Below are positions 39,268-48,728 of a stretch of 64,000 bases of DNA, piece by piece. The stretch spans positions 1,240,001-1,304,000 of the forward strand of contig NC_005363.1 in NCBI RefSeq assembly GCF_000196175.1, written 5' to 3'. Each line of letters begins with the position of its first letter. The stretch's first letter is position 1. The position numbers were made by a program, and so were the translations under genes. The stretch is from Bdellovibrio bacteriovorus HD100. Its GTDB lineage: Bacteria; Bdellovibrionota; Bdellovibrionia; Bdellovibrionales; Bdellovibrionaceae. Below the pieces are notes generated by a model. That model was not told the origin of the DNA and ran no database searches. It worked only from the letters and a program-made list of their open reading frames with translations.

Positions 39268-41430
39268 TTTGGAACGTACTCGCTGAAATCACTTCTTGTT
39301 TTATCTGTATTTCTCTCGGGCTGCAGTCTGTCTGTCGACTTAGCCCCCGGTTCCTCAAATTCTTCCCCGGAAACCTCACCCACAGATCCTGTGCAGCAGG
39401 CCCAAGGTAAAGTCTGTTTTGATGGGGTGATTCGCACAGTCCTTGAGTCTGGCGGTGTTCGCTACTATGGGGGCGATTTTAGCAAAGCGGGTCCCTGCGG
39501 CAGCGGGATCGTCCGGATGGACTCTGATGACAGAAATCAACCGGTCACTTTACCGGTCTCAGCCAAAGAGATCCATGCATTGGCGCAGGATTCGACGGGA
39601 CGTTATTACGTTGTCATGACACCGGGAGCCCTGGGGGAGATGACCCTTAAAAGATTCAGCGCCAAGTGGGAGCTGGACACCTCATTTCAGGCACCGACAT
39701 TCTACTATCCCACTTCACTTCTTGAAAGTAAGCTCCCCTTCGCCTGGCTGAAGATCAATCAAAGTTCAGTGGTTCTGGCTGGCACCTTCACTTACTCGAA
39801 GTCAGAAGAAGAAGTGGGCGGTGGCGAAATGCTCCTGGCCCTGGAAGACGCCCAAAACGTGGCGATTCTTAACAAGGAAAGCGGGGCCTTGCTTCCTGCC
39901 AGTTCGGTCGGAGAAGGTCTGGATCTGAGACGTGTGGATGATGTGGTCTTTGTTGGTAACAGAGTCGTTCTGGCGGGCAACAGCAGTGAACACGGATCCG
40001 TGGTTGTTGATGTTGATTACGTCGATCAAAGTGTCTTCACTGATCTGACTGGATTTGAAGATAGGGTCACATTGCTTCAGGATGGCAGCGGTCAGGCACT
40101 GCTTTATAATATGGGTTCAGAATCTTCAGAGCTGTATTCAGTGGCGGGAGGAAATCTGATTCCTCGTGCCTTTGATATTTCTGCCTGCGGAGTTATGGGT
40201 TCTCCCACGGTGAAGGCCTCTGGAGATACGCTTTATTTGCTGGCCCTGGTAGATTTTGAAGCCGGGGGCGTAAATTTTTGTTCTTACAATTTGTCCACGA
40301 ATCAAATCACAAAAGTGCAAGCCTGGGATGTGGGACGTCTTCCACCAAGCGGGCGTTTCCTTTGGGGAGTCAGTGAGGATCATGTTGTCCTTTCACTGGG
40401 TGACCGGTTTGCGGAATTCAAGCGCAGCGATCTTTCCGAAACATATTTTCAGGAAAAGCTGGAGGTCTCGGCCTTCGCCTCTGTGGAAGGCGGCTTCTTT
40501 GCCCTGGGAACATCAGGCGGAGTGGCGGGCACCGGAACGTCGGCGGGGATCTATGCGCAGTCTATAAGTACGGGAGCTGAGGTTGATCTTTCAGTAGCTC
40601 TGCAGTTGTCGGATGAGAACGCTGATGGCGTCAGTGTTCGTGGCCTTGCGGTTCATAATAATAAACTGTATGTGGGTGGGATCTTTGATGAGGTCAATGG
40701 CGAGCAGCGCGAGGGCCTGGTGATCCTGGATATTGAAGATGACTATTCTCCGGTTGCACTGCCGTTGCCCGTTTCAGGACAGATCTCTGGGATGAGCCTT
40801 TATGGGAATAAACTTTATATGGCAGGCTATGGCCTTGTCGTGGGCGAGCCTGGAGAGGAAGAGGTCGGCGAGCTGGGTGCCATGTCTGTCGACGGCGCCA
40901 GCAAATTGGTGGCACTGGACTTGAACACGGGCTTGCTTGATGGGGGCCTGTCCAATCAGATCTATGCTGATATTGGTGATGCGGATGTCTATTCGCTGCT
41001 GGTTAATCAGTCCGGAATCTTTATCGGGGGCTATTTCGAGATTGGCGTCGAGGACGACTGGTATTGGGACTTTGTGGTGTTGGATCATTCAGGTGCTGTG
41101 ATCGGAACACCGTTGCCGGCAGAGCCAGGGAATTACGAACGGGTGACCGGCATCGTGGAGCTCAATGGGAAGGTCTACTTTGGGGTCGGTGACTATACGA
41201 CAGACAAAGCCACTTATGCCGAGCTAAAGTCAGACATGACCTTCGAGACCAGATTGTTTAGTGATGTGGCCGACAGCAAGATCGAATCCCTTTTTGTGTA
41301 CGATGGAAAGCTTCATGGTGTGCTTAAAGAAGATGAGCTGCCGGTGGTTCATCGAATCAATGACGATGGCTCAATTGCCGAGTCGGATAAGATCTCGGTG
41401 GGGGGACTGCCAGCCAATGTGCCTATGTAA
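39265..41430 (+). CDS. Large lipoprotein with beta-propeller-like repeats
   Basis: A 721-residue lipoprotein: LKSLLVLSVFLSGC is a signal peptide with lipobox, the Cys being the lipidated residue, followed by a Ser/Pro/Thr linker. The rest is built of repeated beta-hairpin units such as NNKLYVGGIFDEVNGEQREGL, GNKLYMAGYGLVVGEPGEEE, LNGKVYFGVGDYTT and YDGKLHGVL, about 50-70 residues apart, typical of beta-propeller or delta-60-type repeat surface proteins. Highly acidic. ATG 39265 is chosen because the signal peptide starts there; the longer frame upstream is not supported. No SD. It is likely surface- or periplasm-anchored; function unknown. Confidence 0.75.
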   Translation: MFGTYSLKSLLVLSVFLSGCSLSVDLAPGSSNSSPETSPTDPVQQAQGKVCFDGVIRTVLESGGVRYYGGDFSKAGPCGSGIVRMDSDDRNQPVTLPVSAKEIHALAQDSTGRYYVVMTPGALGEMTLKRFSAKWELDTSFQAPTFYYPTSLLESKLPFAWLKINQSSVVLAGTFTYSKSEEEVGGGEMLLALEDAQNVAILNKESGALLPASSVGEGLDLRRVDDVVFVGNRVVLAGNSSEHGSVVVDVDYVDQSVFTDLTGFEDRVTLLQDGSGQALLYNMGSESSELYSVAGGNLIPRAFDISACGVMGSPTVKASGDTLYLLALVDFEAGGVNFCSYNLSTNQITKVQAWDVGRLPPSGRFLWGVSEDHVVLSLGDRFAEFKRSDLSETYFQEKLEVSAFASVEGGFFALGTSGGVAGTGTSAGIYAQSISTGAEVDLSVALQLSDENADGVSVRGLAVHNNKLYVGGIFDEVNGEQREGLVILDIEDDYSPVALPLPVSGQISGMSLYGNKLYMAGYGLVVGEPGEEEVGELGAMSVDGASKLVALDLNTGLLDGGLSNQIYADIGDADVYSLLVNQSGIFIGGYFEIGVEDDWYWDFVVLDHSGAVIGTPLPAEPGNYERVTGIVELNGKVYFGVGDYTTDKATYAELKSDMTFETRLFSDVADSKIESLFVYDGKLHGVLKEDELPVVHRINDDGSIAESDKISVGGLPANVPM

Positions 41431-41447
41431 CAGTCTCTTCGAGCTCG

Positions 41448-41975
41448 CTACGTGGTAGCTATTGAATAAATGACCTCTACGCAAGTGTCTCCGTGCTGAC
41501 GGATGTTCTTGATCTTAAAAGCCGTGTCTGTATGGCGTGCAAATAGTTTTTTGCCTTCATTTAAGAAGACCGCCACAGTTTGAATGTGCATCTCGTTCAA
41601 CAGCCCCTGGTCGTAAAATTGTCCGGCCAGATCACCACCACCCACGACCCAGATGTTTTTTCCATTCGCTAATTTCTGCATTTCTTTGTGGTGGCTGGCG
41701 ACATCCCCTTGAACAAAACGGATGTCGGCACCGGGGAAGGGCTTAAGATTTTGATGGGTGAAAACAAAGCAAGGGACTTTATAAGGCCATTCCTCGGCAT
41801 GCTGTTGCATCCACTTGTACGTTGATGTGCCCATGGCCAGGGCGCCCACCGTATTTACAAAAGTGTCGATGAAACTAATGTCCGTGGGGCCGTTTTTGAA
41901 GAGCCATTCCAGAGAGTCGTTGGGATCAGCAATATACCCATCCAAGCTGGCCGCCGTGAAATAAATGGTCTTCAT
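41448..41975 (-). CDS. Dihydrofolate reductase-family (RibD C-terminal-like) protein
   Basis: A 175-residue protein of the RibD_C/DHFR superfamily as in YyaP/YwjB. TIYFTAASLDGYIADPNDSLEWL is the family start; ALAMGTSTYKWM, PCFVFTHQNL and the nucleotide-binding loop IWVVGGGDLAGQFYDQGLLNEMHI follow. It is probably an NADPH-dependent reductase, but substrate is unknown, and true folate reductase activity is unlikely from sequence. GGAGG precedes ATG 41975. Confidence 0.87.
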   Translation of the reverse strand: MKTIYFTAASLDGYIADPNDSLEWLFKNGPTDISFIDTFVNTVGALAMGTSTYKWMQQHAEEWPYKVPCFVFTHQNLKPFPGADIRFVQGDVASHHKEMQKLANGKNIWVVGGGDLAGQFYDQGLLNEMHIQTVAVFLNEGKKLFARHTDTAFKIKNIRQHGDTCVEVIYSIATT

Positions 41976-42035
41976 CAGGTCCTCCGTCTCCAGACTTGGA
42001 TGATATCCATAGTTTCGATGCAGCGGCAAGTTTTG

Positions 42036-42344
42036 TTATGGATTGATAACATCCAGAATCTGGTTGCTGCCGTTGATCTTAAGTTTCAACGGAACGCGGC
42101 TTTCCTGAGATTCCGTCAATAAGTGCAGTTTGGCTTCAGGGAAGCTCATCAAATTTTTGATGATCAAAAGCTTTGGCAGACCAACGAGCTTGACCATGGC
42201 TTCGTTTTCCATGGCTTCGATGTGTTCAACCACTCCCGTGACATACAGTTGCGATGCCGCACCGGTGCTGACAGTGGCGTTTGCCTGTGACGTCACAACA
42301 TTGAAAGCTACAAATAGACTCGCGATTAAAAGAAATTTTGCCAT
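42036..42344 (-). CDS. Small secreted protein in operon with L,D-transpeptidase (102 aa)
   Basis: A 102-residue protein with signal peptide (MAKFLLIASLFVAFNVVTSQANA). The mature domain is a short beta-rich chain (YVTGVVEHIEAMENEAMVKL, LKLKINGSNQILDVINP) without cysteines, perhaps an OB-like fold. It starts 2 nt after the L,D-transpeptidase stop, so it is almost certainly co-expressed with that enzyme. Family unknown; a cell-wall role is inferred only from context. Confidence 0.7.
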   Translation of the reverse strand: MAKFLLIASLFVAFNVVTSQANATVSTGAASQLYVTGVVEHIEAMENEAMVKLVGLPKLLIIKNLMSFPEAKLHLLTESQESRVPLKLKINGSNQILDVINP

Positions 42345-42346
42345 AA

Positions 42347-43921
42347 TTACCGTCCTAATCCTTTGACTTGAGATAAAATTAATTGATTGTGTCCGTAAAC
42401 GTCTTCCACAAAACGGATAACACCGTCCGAGTTCATTTGGGAAGTTACAGGTACTAAATAAACCGGCATCGGTTCTTTCAGGTCCACACGGGTTTCTTTA
42501 TCAACCAATTGACCTTCTTTAACCACGAAGTTTTCAATCTGCGGCCGGGACCATTGCGTTCCTGCAAGCAGATATTCGGCCAGATCCAGCGGTTTTTCCA
42601 GGCGCACACATCCCGAACTGCGCAGGCGCTGGGCTTCGCCGAACAAGTCGCGCTGATTGGTGTCGTGCAGATAGATGGCATAAGGATTCGTCATCATAAA
42701 CTTCACAACGCCCAGGGCATTATTGTAGCTCGGTTTCTGCCTGATATAGAAGTTCACGCTCGAGGACTTGATCGACTTCCAGTCAATGCTGGTCGGGTCG
42801 ATGGTTCGGCTAAAGTCAGCAGTGTACACTTCAAATCTGTTATCAGTGAAATACTTGCGAATGCCCTTGGTGTCGAGCTTCTTCAGAATTTCAACTTTAT
42901 CGTTCAGGAACACCGTGGGTGGAATTGTCCATGTCGGGTTCATCACCAAATAGGTGATGCGATCCCGAAGCGTGGGCGTCTTGCGTTCCGCAGTGCCGTT
43001 GATCGCCTTAAAGCTCATCGAGATGTTGTTCTTTTTATCCGTCATCATGAAGTGGGAAAACGCCGTATTCACGAAAATATGACGGTCTTCAAGATTCTGC
43101 GGGAACCAGCGCAGTTGCTCCATATCCGCTTGCAGTTGACTGAGTCGGTCCAACAGGGAAACGCTGAAGAACCTCCAGGTGCGGCCGCCGGGTGAAATCA
43201 CTCCATCCGGTTTCATTTTCAAGTTTAGTTGAATGTCATTGATCGCTATCAGCATGTCCTGATCAAACGTGTCGTTCATGCTGTCGATGCGATAACCCAA
43301 CTGACGCAAACGTTCTTTCAGTTTGATGATGACGGGATCTTTTTTACCCAGTGACAACGGCTTCTTTGCTGGGGTGATGTTTTCCCACAATCCGGTTTCC
43401 AGCAAAGGATACAGTCTTTCCAGCGCCATTTTCAGGGACTGATAGACGGAAAACTGGGGGGCCATTTTATCAAGGGCCAGTTTTGCATCGCTCTGGCTGG
43501 TCAGGACGACAAGGCGAACCTGTTCGGCCGTCAGGAAGTCCTTTTTTTTGACTTTGATATCTGAAGCCAGGCCTACCGGATTGACCGATCCGCTGTAAAC
43601 GTCACGCAGGGCCTTCACATAGACAGCCAGAATTTGGCGCCGGTCGAAGTCCGCGTCCAGGGTTCCGCGCAGGAAGGACTGCTCCAGTTCGTCGTTCCAA
43701 TAGACGGAAGGATTCAGTCCATGCTGCCACACCGTCAACAGAGCTTCGCGGATTGAAGCCGCACTTAAGCTGTCGACAGCGGTTAAATAATCAATCGCAC
43801 TTTGACCTTGCGTTGGCGCCGCAGAAGCATAGGGGGGACTTTGGGCCTTTGCCGTAGAAAGCCCGCTTGCCAAAATCAAAGACGTGATCGCAAGAAATAA
43901 ACGAACAGGTTGCGTATCCAT
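42347..43921 (-). CDS. L,D-transpeptidase (YcbB/LdtD-type) with signal peptide
   Basis: A 524-residue periplasmic enzyme. Signal peptide about residues 1-26 (VRLFLAITSLILASGLSTAKA). A peptidoglycan-binding-like part (PVIIKLKERLRQLGYRID.., about residues 190-260) precedes the YkuD catalytic domain, whose signature IYLHDTNQRDLF...SSGCVRLEKPLDLAEYLL carries the catalytic Cys and partner His. Such enzymes make 3-3 peptidoglycan cross-links or attach proteins; in Bdellovibrio they also modify prey wall. GAGGTG with 7-nt spacing favours ATG 43921 over the ATG two codons earlier. It forms an operon with the small secreted protein downstream. Confidence 0.9.
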   Translation of the reverse strand: MDTQPVRLFLAITSLILASGLSTAKAQSPPYASAAPTQGQSAIDYLTAVDSLSAASIREALLTVWQHGLNPSVYWNDELEQSFLRGTLDADFDRRQILAVYVKALRDVYSGSVNPVGLASDIKVKKKDFLTAEQVRLVVLTSQSDAKLALDKMAPQFSVYQSLKMALERLYPLLETGLWENITPAKKPLSLGKKDPVIIKLKERLRQLGYRIDSMNDTFDQDMLIAINDIQLNLKMKPDGVISPGGRTWRFFSVSLLDRLSQLQADMEQLRWFPQNLEDRHIFVNTAFSHFMMTDKKNNISMSFKAINGTAERKTPTLRDRITYLVMNPTWTIPPTVFLNDKVEILKKLDTKGIRKYFTDNRFEVYTADFSRTIDPTSIDWKSIKSSSVNFYIRQKPSYNNALGVVKFMMTNPYAIYLHDTNQRDLFGEAQRLRSSGCVRLEKPLDLAEYLLAGTQWSRPQIENFVVKEGQLVDKETRVDLKEPMPVYLVPVTSQMNSDGVIRFVEDVYGHNQLILSQVKGLGR

Positions 43922-44164
43922 TTCCATTCACCTCGTGGCACCAGGTAATACAAGAACTCTGCCAGTGCCGGGATGGAACTGAATGTGATTTAGAGACTAT
44001 TTGAGAAATATCTTCATATAAATCTGTCAGCCGGTGACACTTCTGGGGCCTCGCTCAGTTGCTGGACAGCCCGGGGCAGCCACAAGCGGCTTATAGTTCT
44101 TCCAAGATCCCGGGGGGCGGGCACGAGACTCGCAAGGGTGCTTTAAGCCCAGCAAAGGCGCTTT

Positions 44165-45019
44165 ATGAAAAAACTGTTAATGCTTCTTTCACTTCTTTTG
44201 ATCAATTGCCAGGAAAGTCCCGAAAGCTTTCAGGGAACAGGCATGGACATGGGGCAGGGACAGGGGATTATCGGTGGGACCACGGCTTCTTTTCAAAGTG
44301 ATCTGTCCCAGATGGTTGTCAGTGTGCGCACTTATTATAACACCCGCATTGAGGTTATAAACGGGCAGAAGGTGGAAATGAACGACGTGTTTCAGTGCAC
44401 GGGGATTCCACTGAGCAGGCAGTTGATTTTGACGGCCGCCCATTGTTTGAAGACTCCGGATGGGTATTTACGCACGGTCGAATTTAAAACCAAAGCCGGA
44501 GAGCATCTGGCTTATGCAGAAGACACGTTCGTGGTGCCAGAACAGTACAAAGCCGGAAATCAGGATTATGATTTTGGGATTTTGAAGTTAAAAAAGCAGT
44601 TATCTGAGGACATAATTATCACGCCCTTGATGGATCATTCTATCGGGGATCTGCGCTCTGTTCTGGCGGCAGGGTATGGGCGCACCAATGGTGTTTGGTC
44701 TGACATTAAAGGTGATGGCGGCAACACCCTGCGTTCGGTTCAATTGACGGTGTCCGCTTTCGCAAAGAACGAAAACCGTTTCCGTGTGCAACAGTCTCAA
44801 GGCAAAGGTTTTTGTCAGGGGGACTCCGGTGGCCCCGCCTTTGCCCGAATTCAAGGACGAACCTATGTGGTGGGGATCGCCTCAAAAACAACACGATCGT
44901 CAGAGTCCGCCACGGTCGACACTGAACGCTGCACCGATGAGGGTATTTATATCAGCGTTCAGAAGCAATTTGGCATGATCGTGGAGCTGGCCAAGTCCTT
45001 GGCCACTGACGTCCCTTAG
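44165..45019 (+). CDS. Trypsin-like serine protease lipoprotein
   Basis: A 284-residue S1 family protease. The N-terminus (MKKLLMLLSLLLINCQES) has a lipobox-like LLINC, so it is probably lipidated. IIGGTTASFQSDLSQMVVSV is the S1 activation site region; the catalytic triad is His in LTAAHC, Asp in DYDFGILKL and Ser in GFCQGDSGGPAF. Four further cysteines suggest disulfides. Activation would need cleavage before IIGG. AAAGG is the SD. Bdellovibrio encodes many such proteases, probably for digesting prey; location (outer membrane or periplasm) is not determined. The stop abuts the convergent DUF285 gene. Confidence 0.92.
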   Translation: MKKLLMLLSLLLINCQESPESFQGTGMDMGQGQGIIGGTTASFQSDLSQMVVSVRTYYNTRIEVINGQKVEMNDVFQCTGIPLSRQLILTAAHCLKTPDGYLRTVEFKTKAGEHLAYAEDTFVVPEQYKAGNQDYDFGILKLKKQLSEDIIITPLMDHSIGDLRSVLAAGYGRTNGVWSDIKGDGGNTLRSVQLTVSAFAKNENRFRVQQSQGKGFCQGDSGGPAFARIQGRTYVVGIASKTTRSSESATVDTERCTDEGIYISVQKQFGMIVELAKSLATDVP

Positions 45020-46390
45020 TTAGGGGAATGTCGGTTTTTTGCTGGCGTCCCAGGCAGGATTGGATTGGTGATCGAAGAGGGTGTTGTTCACGCCCGCAGG
45101 CAGGACCCACCCACTGATATCCTGATTGAAGGCGTCGGTGCCGAAGAACATCTGCTCCATACCGGTCAGCCCAGGGGTAGCAAAGACCCAACTGGCCAGG
45201 GGCTGGTTGAACGCATCCGCATTTTGGAACATGGATGTCATATCCGTGACTTTGGATGTGTCCCAGGAGCTTCCAGATTTAGTCAGAGGCTGATTGAAGG
45301 CCAGAGCCCCCATAAACATTCTAGCCATGTCGGTGACGTTCGCAGTATTCCAGTTGCTGATGTTCTGATTGAAGGCAAGGGCATCGCTGAACATACTGTT
45401 CATTGTGATCACGCTGGAAGTGTCCCAGTTTCCGATGGGCTGATTGAAAGCTGTCGCTCCCATGAACAAATTGCTCATATCCTCGATCCCGCTGGTGTTC
45501 CAATGACCGATAGGGCTGTTGAAGCTTGTGGCCATCATAAATGCGCCGCGCATATCGGTCATTTGAGTCAAGTCCGGAGCATCTGTCGCAGTGACTTGCA
45601 TATTCGCGCAGCCAGCAAACATCAGCTGCATAGTGCCCCACTGAATGGTGCCCCATTGTTTTACGTCGATGACTTTCAGATAATCACCAGCACCAGCAAA
45701 GCGGAACCAAGGCATGGCACCTTTGATTTTGATGTCATAGATTCCGCCCGTCGCGTAGTTGTGTGAAATAGCGGGCATGCCGGGATTCCAGCTTGCAGAA
45801 TCAACCGGTTCGGAACTGCCGTCACCCCAGTGAACCACAAAGTTGTATCCGGACCAGCCATTCAGTGGCAGCTCCATCGAGTTGGCAGCATTGCCTTTGC
45901 TGGTGTCGATGGTCATGATGAAAGAGTTTTTAATCGTGGCACTTGTTGATGGGCCGTATGCGGGTGCCAAAAGGCCATCCGCACTTTCCGCCGTGTCGGC
46001 AGCAATGGAGATATTCACCGGGCCATCCCCTGTACATCCGCTGATGGTCACCGTCGGAGTCATGGTGGTTCCATTCGTCACCACAGCGGTGCAACCAGCT
46101 GTGTCGGGTCCGCCCAGGGTGATGTCGGCATCTTGAAGGTCGACGATCGAGGCATCAGTGTAGGTGACGGTATAAACGAAGTTTGTCGCAACGGTTCCAT
46201 AAGACACGGACGGGGCACTGACATTCAATGTCGGTCCTGCAGGGACCGGCGGAGTCCCGGTTGGGGGAGTTTCTGAAGGCAGTACGACACTGGTTGGGAC
46301 GAGCTGCAAATCAAACGTGCAGCCCGTTAAAGCCAAGAATGCAAACAGAAGCATGATGTTCCAGAGTGAGACACGTACCGTCGTTATCAT
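45020..46390 (-). CDS. BspA-like DUF285 repeat lipoprotein
   Basis: A 456-residue lipoprotein (LLFAFLALTGCTFDLQL lipobox; Cys lipidated). After a Pro/Thr linker comes an Ig/cadherin-like beta domain (APSVSYGTVATNFVYTVTYT), then residues about 230-440 contain at least six DUF285 repeats of about 30 residues with the pattern MFxxAxAFNQPIxxWDTSxVTDMxx. Such repeats build surface solenoids in adhesins of the BspA type. Probably cell-surface and interaction-related. No SD before ATG 46390; the AT-rich upstream sequence might be a promoter but I do not call it. Confidence 0.88.
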   Translation of the reverse strand: MITTVRVSLWNIMLLFAFLALTGCTFDLQLVPTSVVLPSETPPTGTPPVPAGPTLNVSAPSVSYGTVATNFVYTVTYTDASIVDLQDADITLGGPDTAGCTAVVTNGTTMTPTVTISGCTGDGPVNISIAADTAESADGLLAPAYGPSTSATIKNSFIMTIDTSKGNAANSMELPLNGWSGYNFVVHWGDGSSEPVDSASWNPGMPAISHNYATGGIYDIKIKGAMPWFRFAGAGDYLKVIDVKQWGTIQWGTMQLMFAGCANMQVTATDAPDLTQMTDMRGAFMMATSFNSPIGHWNTSGIEDMSNLFMGATAFNQPIGNWDTSSVITMNSMFSDALAFNQNISNWNTANVTDMARMFMGALAFNQPLTKSGSSWDTSKVTDMTSMFQNADAFNQPLASWVFATPGLTGMEQMFFGTDAFNQDISGWVLPAGVNNTLFDHQSNPAWDASKKPTFP

Positions 46391-46476
46391 GATTAATATT
46401 TCGGTTTGCTACGAAGAACCCTTGAATACATCTTGGTAACATTCGCGCCTTTTACCGGCGGGAATGTGGAAATTAT

Positions 46477-46512
46477 TAAAAAACGAGGGGTGCTCCTTTT
46501 TCGGGAGTCCCC
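46477..46512 (-). terminator. Terminator of the 46536-48021 operon
   Basis: On the minus strand GGGGACTCCC-GAAAAA-GGAGCACCCC is followed by TCGTTTTTT. Stem has one mismatch region, strong GC arms and a proper U tract. Confidence 0.8.
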
Positions 46513-46535
46513 CGGTTGGGGGGCAAGGTGTTTTG

Positions 46536-47138
46536 TTAATTCAAAGCTTCGGCCTCAATTTGGAGCATCGTCGATCTGCTAGCCTGCATCAGAGCGTTGG
46601 TCAGCTCTTTCGTCATATTCTCCAGACGATCACGCTCTGGATTGCCTTTGACCATCAGTGTGACAAGGCCCCCAACGCTGGCGGCGGTCACAACAACACC
46701 GATCCATCTTAGCATGCTGGGTTTGCTGGCATCATCATTAACGAACATGATTGCGGTCAGGCATCCCGAGATCACCGTGTTGATCACGAGTGCGCCGCCG
46801 ATCGTGGATTCGTTGCCGTTTTGAGTCTCTAGAGAAATATAGTGACTAAGACGTTGCAGTTGCACCAGAGCTGCTTGAAGAACTTCCAGGCGTTGTTCCG
46901 GTGTCAGCCCGGCGGTCGCCTCTGAAAGTGCCTGCAGGTCCTCGGGGGATATTTCTGATTTACCGGACTGCAGAAGTGTCAGAGTCTGGTTTTTAATCGC
47001 TTTCACGGCCGCGTGTGCCTCGGGACTCAGCTGCTCTTGAGAGGCGATATTTCGAGGTGTGTTCGCTTGCTGGGTTCCGGCTTGAACAGACTGGGCCATC
47101 ATTGCGCCTGCCAGGATCATCAAAATTGCCTTTTTCAT
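46536..47138 (-). CDS. Exported protein with two C-terminal membrane segments (200 aa)
   Basis: A 200-residue protein with signal peptide (MKKAILMILAGAMMAQSVQA). A helical, Gln/Ala/Leu-rich region follows (SPEDLQALSEATAGLTPEQR), then two hydrophobic segments (about residues 113-135 and 145-166) and a helical charged tail. I do not know the family. AAAGGAGA is the SD. It is 10 nt downstream of the 290-residue gene with the same general layout, so the two probably work together in the envelope. Confidence 0.7.
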   Translation of the reverse strand: MKKAILMILAGAMMAQSVQAGTQQANTPRNIASQEQLSPEAHAAVKAIKNQTLTLLQSGKSEISPEDLQALSEATAGLTPEQRLEVLQAALVQLQRLSHYISLETQNGNESTIGGALVINTVISGCLTAIMFVNDDASKPSMLRWIGVVVTAASVGGLVTLMVKGNPERDRLENMTKELTNALMQASRSTMLQIEAEALN

Positions 47139-47148
47139 CTTGTCTCCT

Positions 47149-48021
47149 TTAGTTTGTATTTATAATTTCTAAGTTTTGTTTTTTTATATTCTCAATCAGC
47201 AACAGAGCTTTTTCGGCCTTTTCACTCTGGCCGGTTTTCTGGAACTCGAGAAGTTTGACCTCAAGTCCGGAGATGGTTTTTATGTTTTGGTCATAGGCAG
47301 CTCTGGTCATTGCCGAGGCTGACATCCGGGCCTGATTTTCCATGTATGCAGTGGGGTCGGTGATGACCTGATGATGAAAGACAGTCAGCCAGGAAAGCAG
47401 TCCCACAAAAATATAGCTGTTCAGACTGGAGATGATGACGTCAGCCCCATGGCGAACCCGGGCGTTGATGTAAGCCTTTGTCAGTGGACCGCCCTCGGGC
47501 TGGGTTAAGACTTCCATAAGTACACCATCGGGAATTTTTTCGGGGCGGAAGAATTTGAAGTGCGGGACAGAAACGATGAACCCGGCGGATCCCAGATACT
47601 GATAGCTCAGATAATTAAGGCCAGCATTGGCCCCCAGAGAAAACATCAGTCGGAAATAGTGAGCATTGTGTCGCAGAAGTGTCATCGGGTCCATTTTGAT
47701 TTGGACGCCCATTTTTTCCAGTGCACTCTTATAATCTCGGCGCTGGATTTCAATGGTCAGTTCGCGTCGATAGTCCCTGTTCAGATGAAGAATGTTAAAG
47801 AAGTCAGCGGCAGCCATTTTGGCTTTCACGGAAAGACTGCGGTCCCCCAGAATGTCGGCCTTGGCAGCTTGATAGATTTGAGTCTCGGTAACCCGTGATT
47901 TGCGAGAAAGCGACTCAAAGTGAGACGAACGGGTGTCCAGGAAAGCGCCACCGCAGGCCATTTGCGCGGCTGCAGGCAATGCTATCAGGAATATGAAGGC
48001 TGAAACAACCAGGCTTCGCAT
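47149..48021 (-). CDS. Exported protein with membrane segments, operon with 46536 (290 aa)
   Basis: A 290-residue protein: signal peptide MRSLVVSAFIFLIALPAAAQ, mature N-terminus with ACGGAFLDTRSSHFE, helical middle, hydrophobic stretches near residues 130-150 and 200-220, and a long C-terminal coiled-coil (SGLEVKLLEFQKTGQSEKAEK). No family recognised. GAGGTG is the SD. It is the first gene of a two-gene operon that ends at the terminator 46477-46512. Confidence 0.7.
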   Translation of the reverse strand: MRSLVVSAFIFLIALPAAAQMACGGAFLDTRSSHFESLSRKSRVTETQIYQAAKADILGDRSLSVKAKMAAADFFNILHLNRDYRRELTIEIQRRDYKSALEKMGVQIKMDPMTLLRHNAHYFRLMFSLGANAGLNYLSYQYLGSAGFIVSVPHFKFFRPEKIPDGVLMEVLTQPEGGPLTKAYINARVRHGADVIISSLNSYIFVGLLSWLTVFHHQVITDPTAYMENQARMSASAMTRAAYDQNIKTISGLEVKLLEFQKTGQSEKAEKALLLIENIKKQNLEIINTN

Positions 48022-48182
48022 TTAGGACACCTCTTCATTGGATGTCAATGCAATCACGGAACCAAATGCCATCCCGTTTGGTTCGATCTGATGATCTTCT
48101 AACGCAGCCCTAACATTTTTTGTCAATCGGGTGTAGAGGCTGTGGGCGTGGCCCGACCGGCGGGACTTTCGGGTCCTTTCTG

Positions 48183-48212
48183 TTGACGCTTCTTTGCTCT
48201 TCTCAGTATATT
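48183..48212 (+). promoter_or_regulatory. Promoter of the DUF4288 gene
   Basis: TTGACG (48183-48188), 18-bp spacer, TATATT (48207-48212), giving a leader of about 50 nt. Confidence 0.55.
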
Positions 48213-48268
48213 TTACGGGAAGCTGGGCTCTTCATCAGCTTTGAATACTTCATTCATAGGATATAGTA

Positions 48269-48691
48269 ATGAAAAATAAGAAATGGTTCGCCGTTAAGAC
48301 CCTTTATGTAACTCGTGCTGTGGGTAAATCCAGCGCCAAAGGCAAACAGGCCTTTGCGGAACTGCTGGAAGAGCGTGTGGTTTTGTTCCAGGCAGCGAAT
48401 GCCAACGCGGCGGTGAAAGCAGCTGAAAAAGATGCCAAAGAGTACAGCCAGTACACTTATACAAACTTTGAAGGCCAGGCCGTGCGCACAGAGTACTTGA
48501 AAGCCTGTGATGTGTTTGAACTTTATGAAACTCTGGAAAGCGGTGTAGAGCTGTTTGCCTCCACTGAAGTGCTGACGAAAAAGGTTTCAAGCAAGCAGTT
48601 GATCGCACGCAGACTTGGTGTCTTGGAAACAAAAAGCACCATCAAAATGCGCAAGCGTTTTATGAGCAAAGAGCTGGGTTCTTACGTTTAG
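48269..48691 (+). CDS. DUF4288 family protein
   Basis: A 140-residue soluble protein. NKKWFAVKTLYVTRA and ERVVLFQAANANAAVKAAEKDAKEY match the layout of DUF4288 proteins (WFAVKTLY start, ERVVLFEA middle, CDVFEL later), and the terminal 35 residues are Lys/Arg-rich. Function of the family is not known. AGGA is the SD. It is monocistronic with its own promoter and a bidirectional terminator. Confidence 0.7.
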   Translation: MKNKKWFAVKTLYVTRAVGKSSAKGKQAFAELLEERVVLFQAANANAAVKAAEKDAKEYSQYTYTNFEGQAVRTEYLKACDVFELYETLESGVELFASTEVLTKKVSSKQLIARRLGVLETKSTIKMRKRFMSKELGSYV

Positions 48692-48703
48692 ATGCCAAAA
48701 TAA

Positions 48704-48728
48704 AAAAGCCCCGGGAACGGGGCTTTTA
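48704..48728. terminator. Bidirectional terminator between convergent genes
   Basis: AAAAGCCCCG-GGAA-CGGGGCTTTT serves the DUF4288 gene on the plus strand and the MFS gene on the minus strand; the MFS stop codon lies in its right flank. Confidence 0.85.
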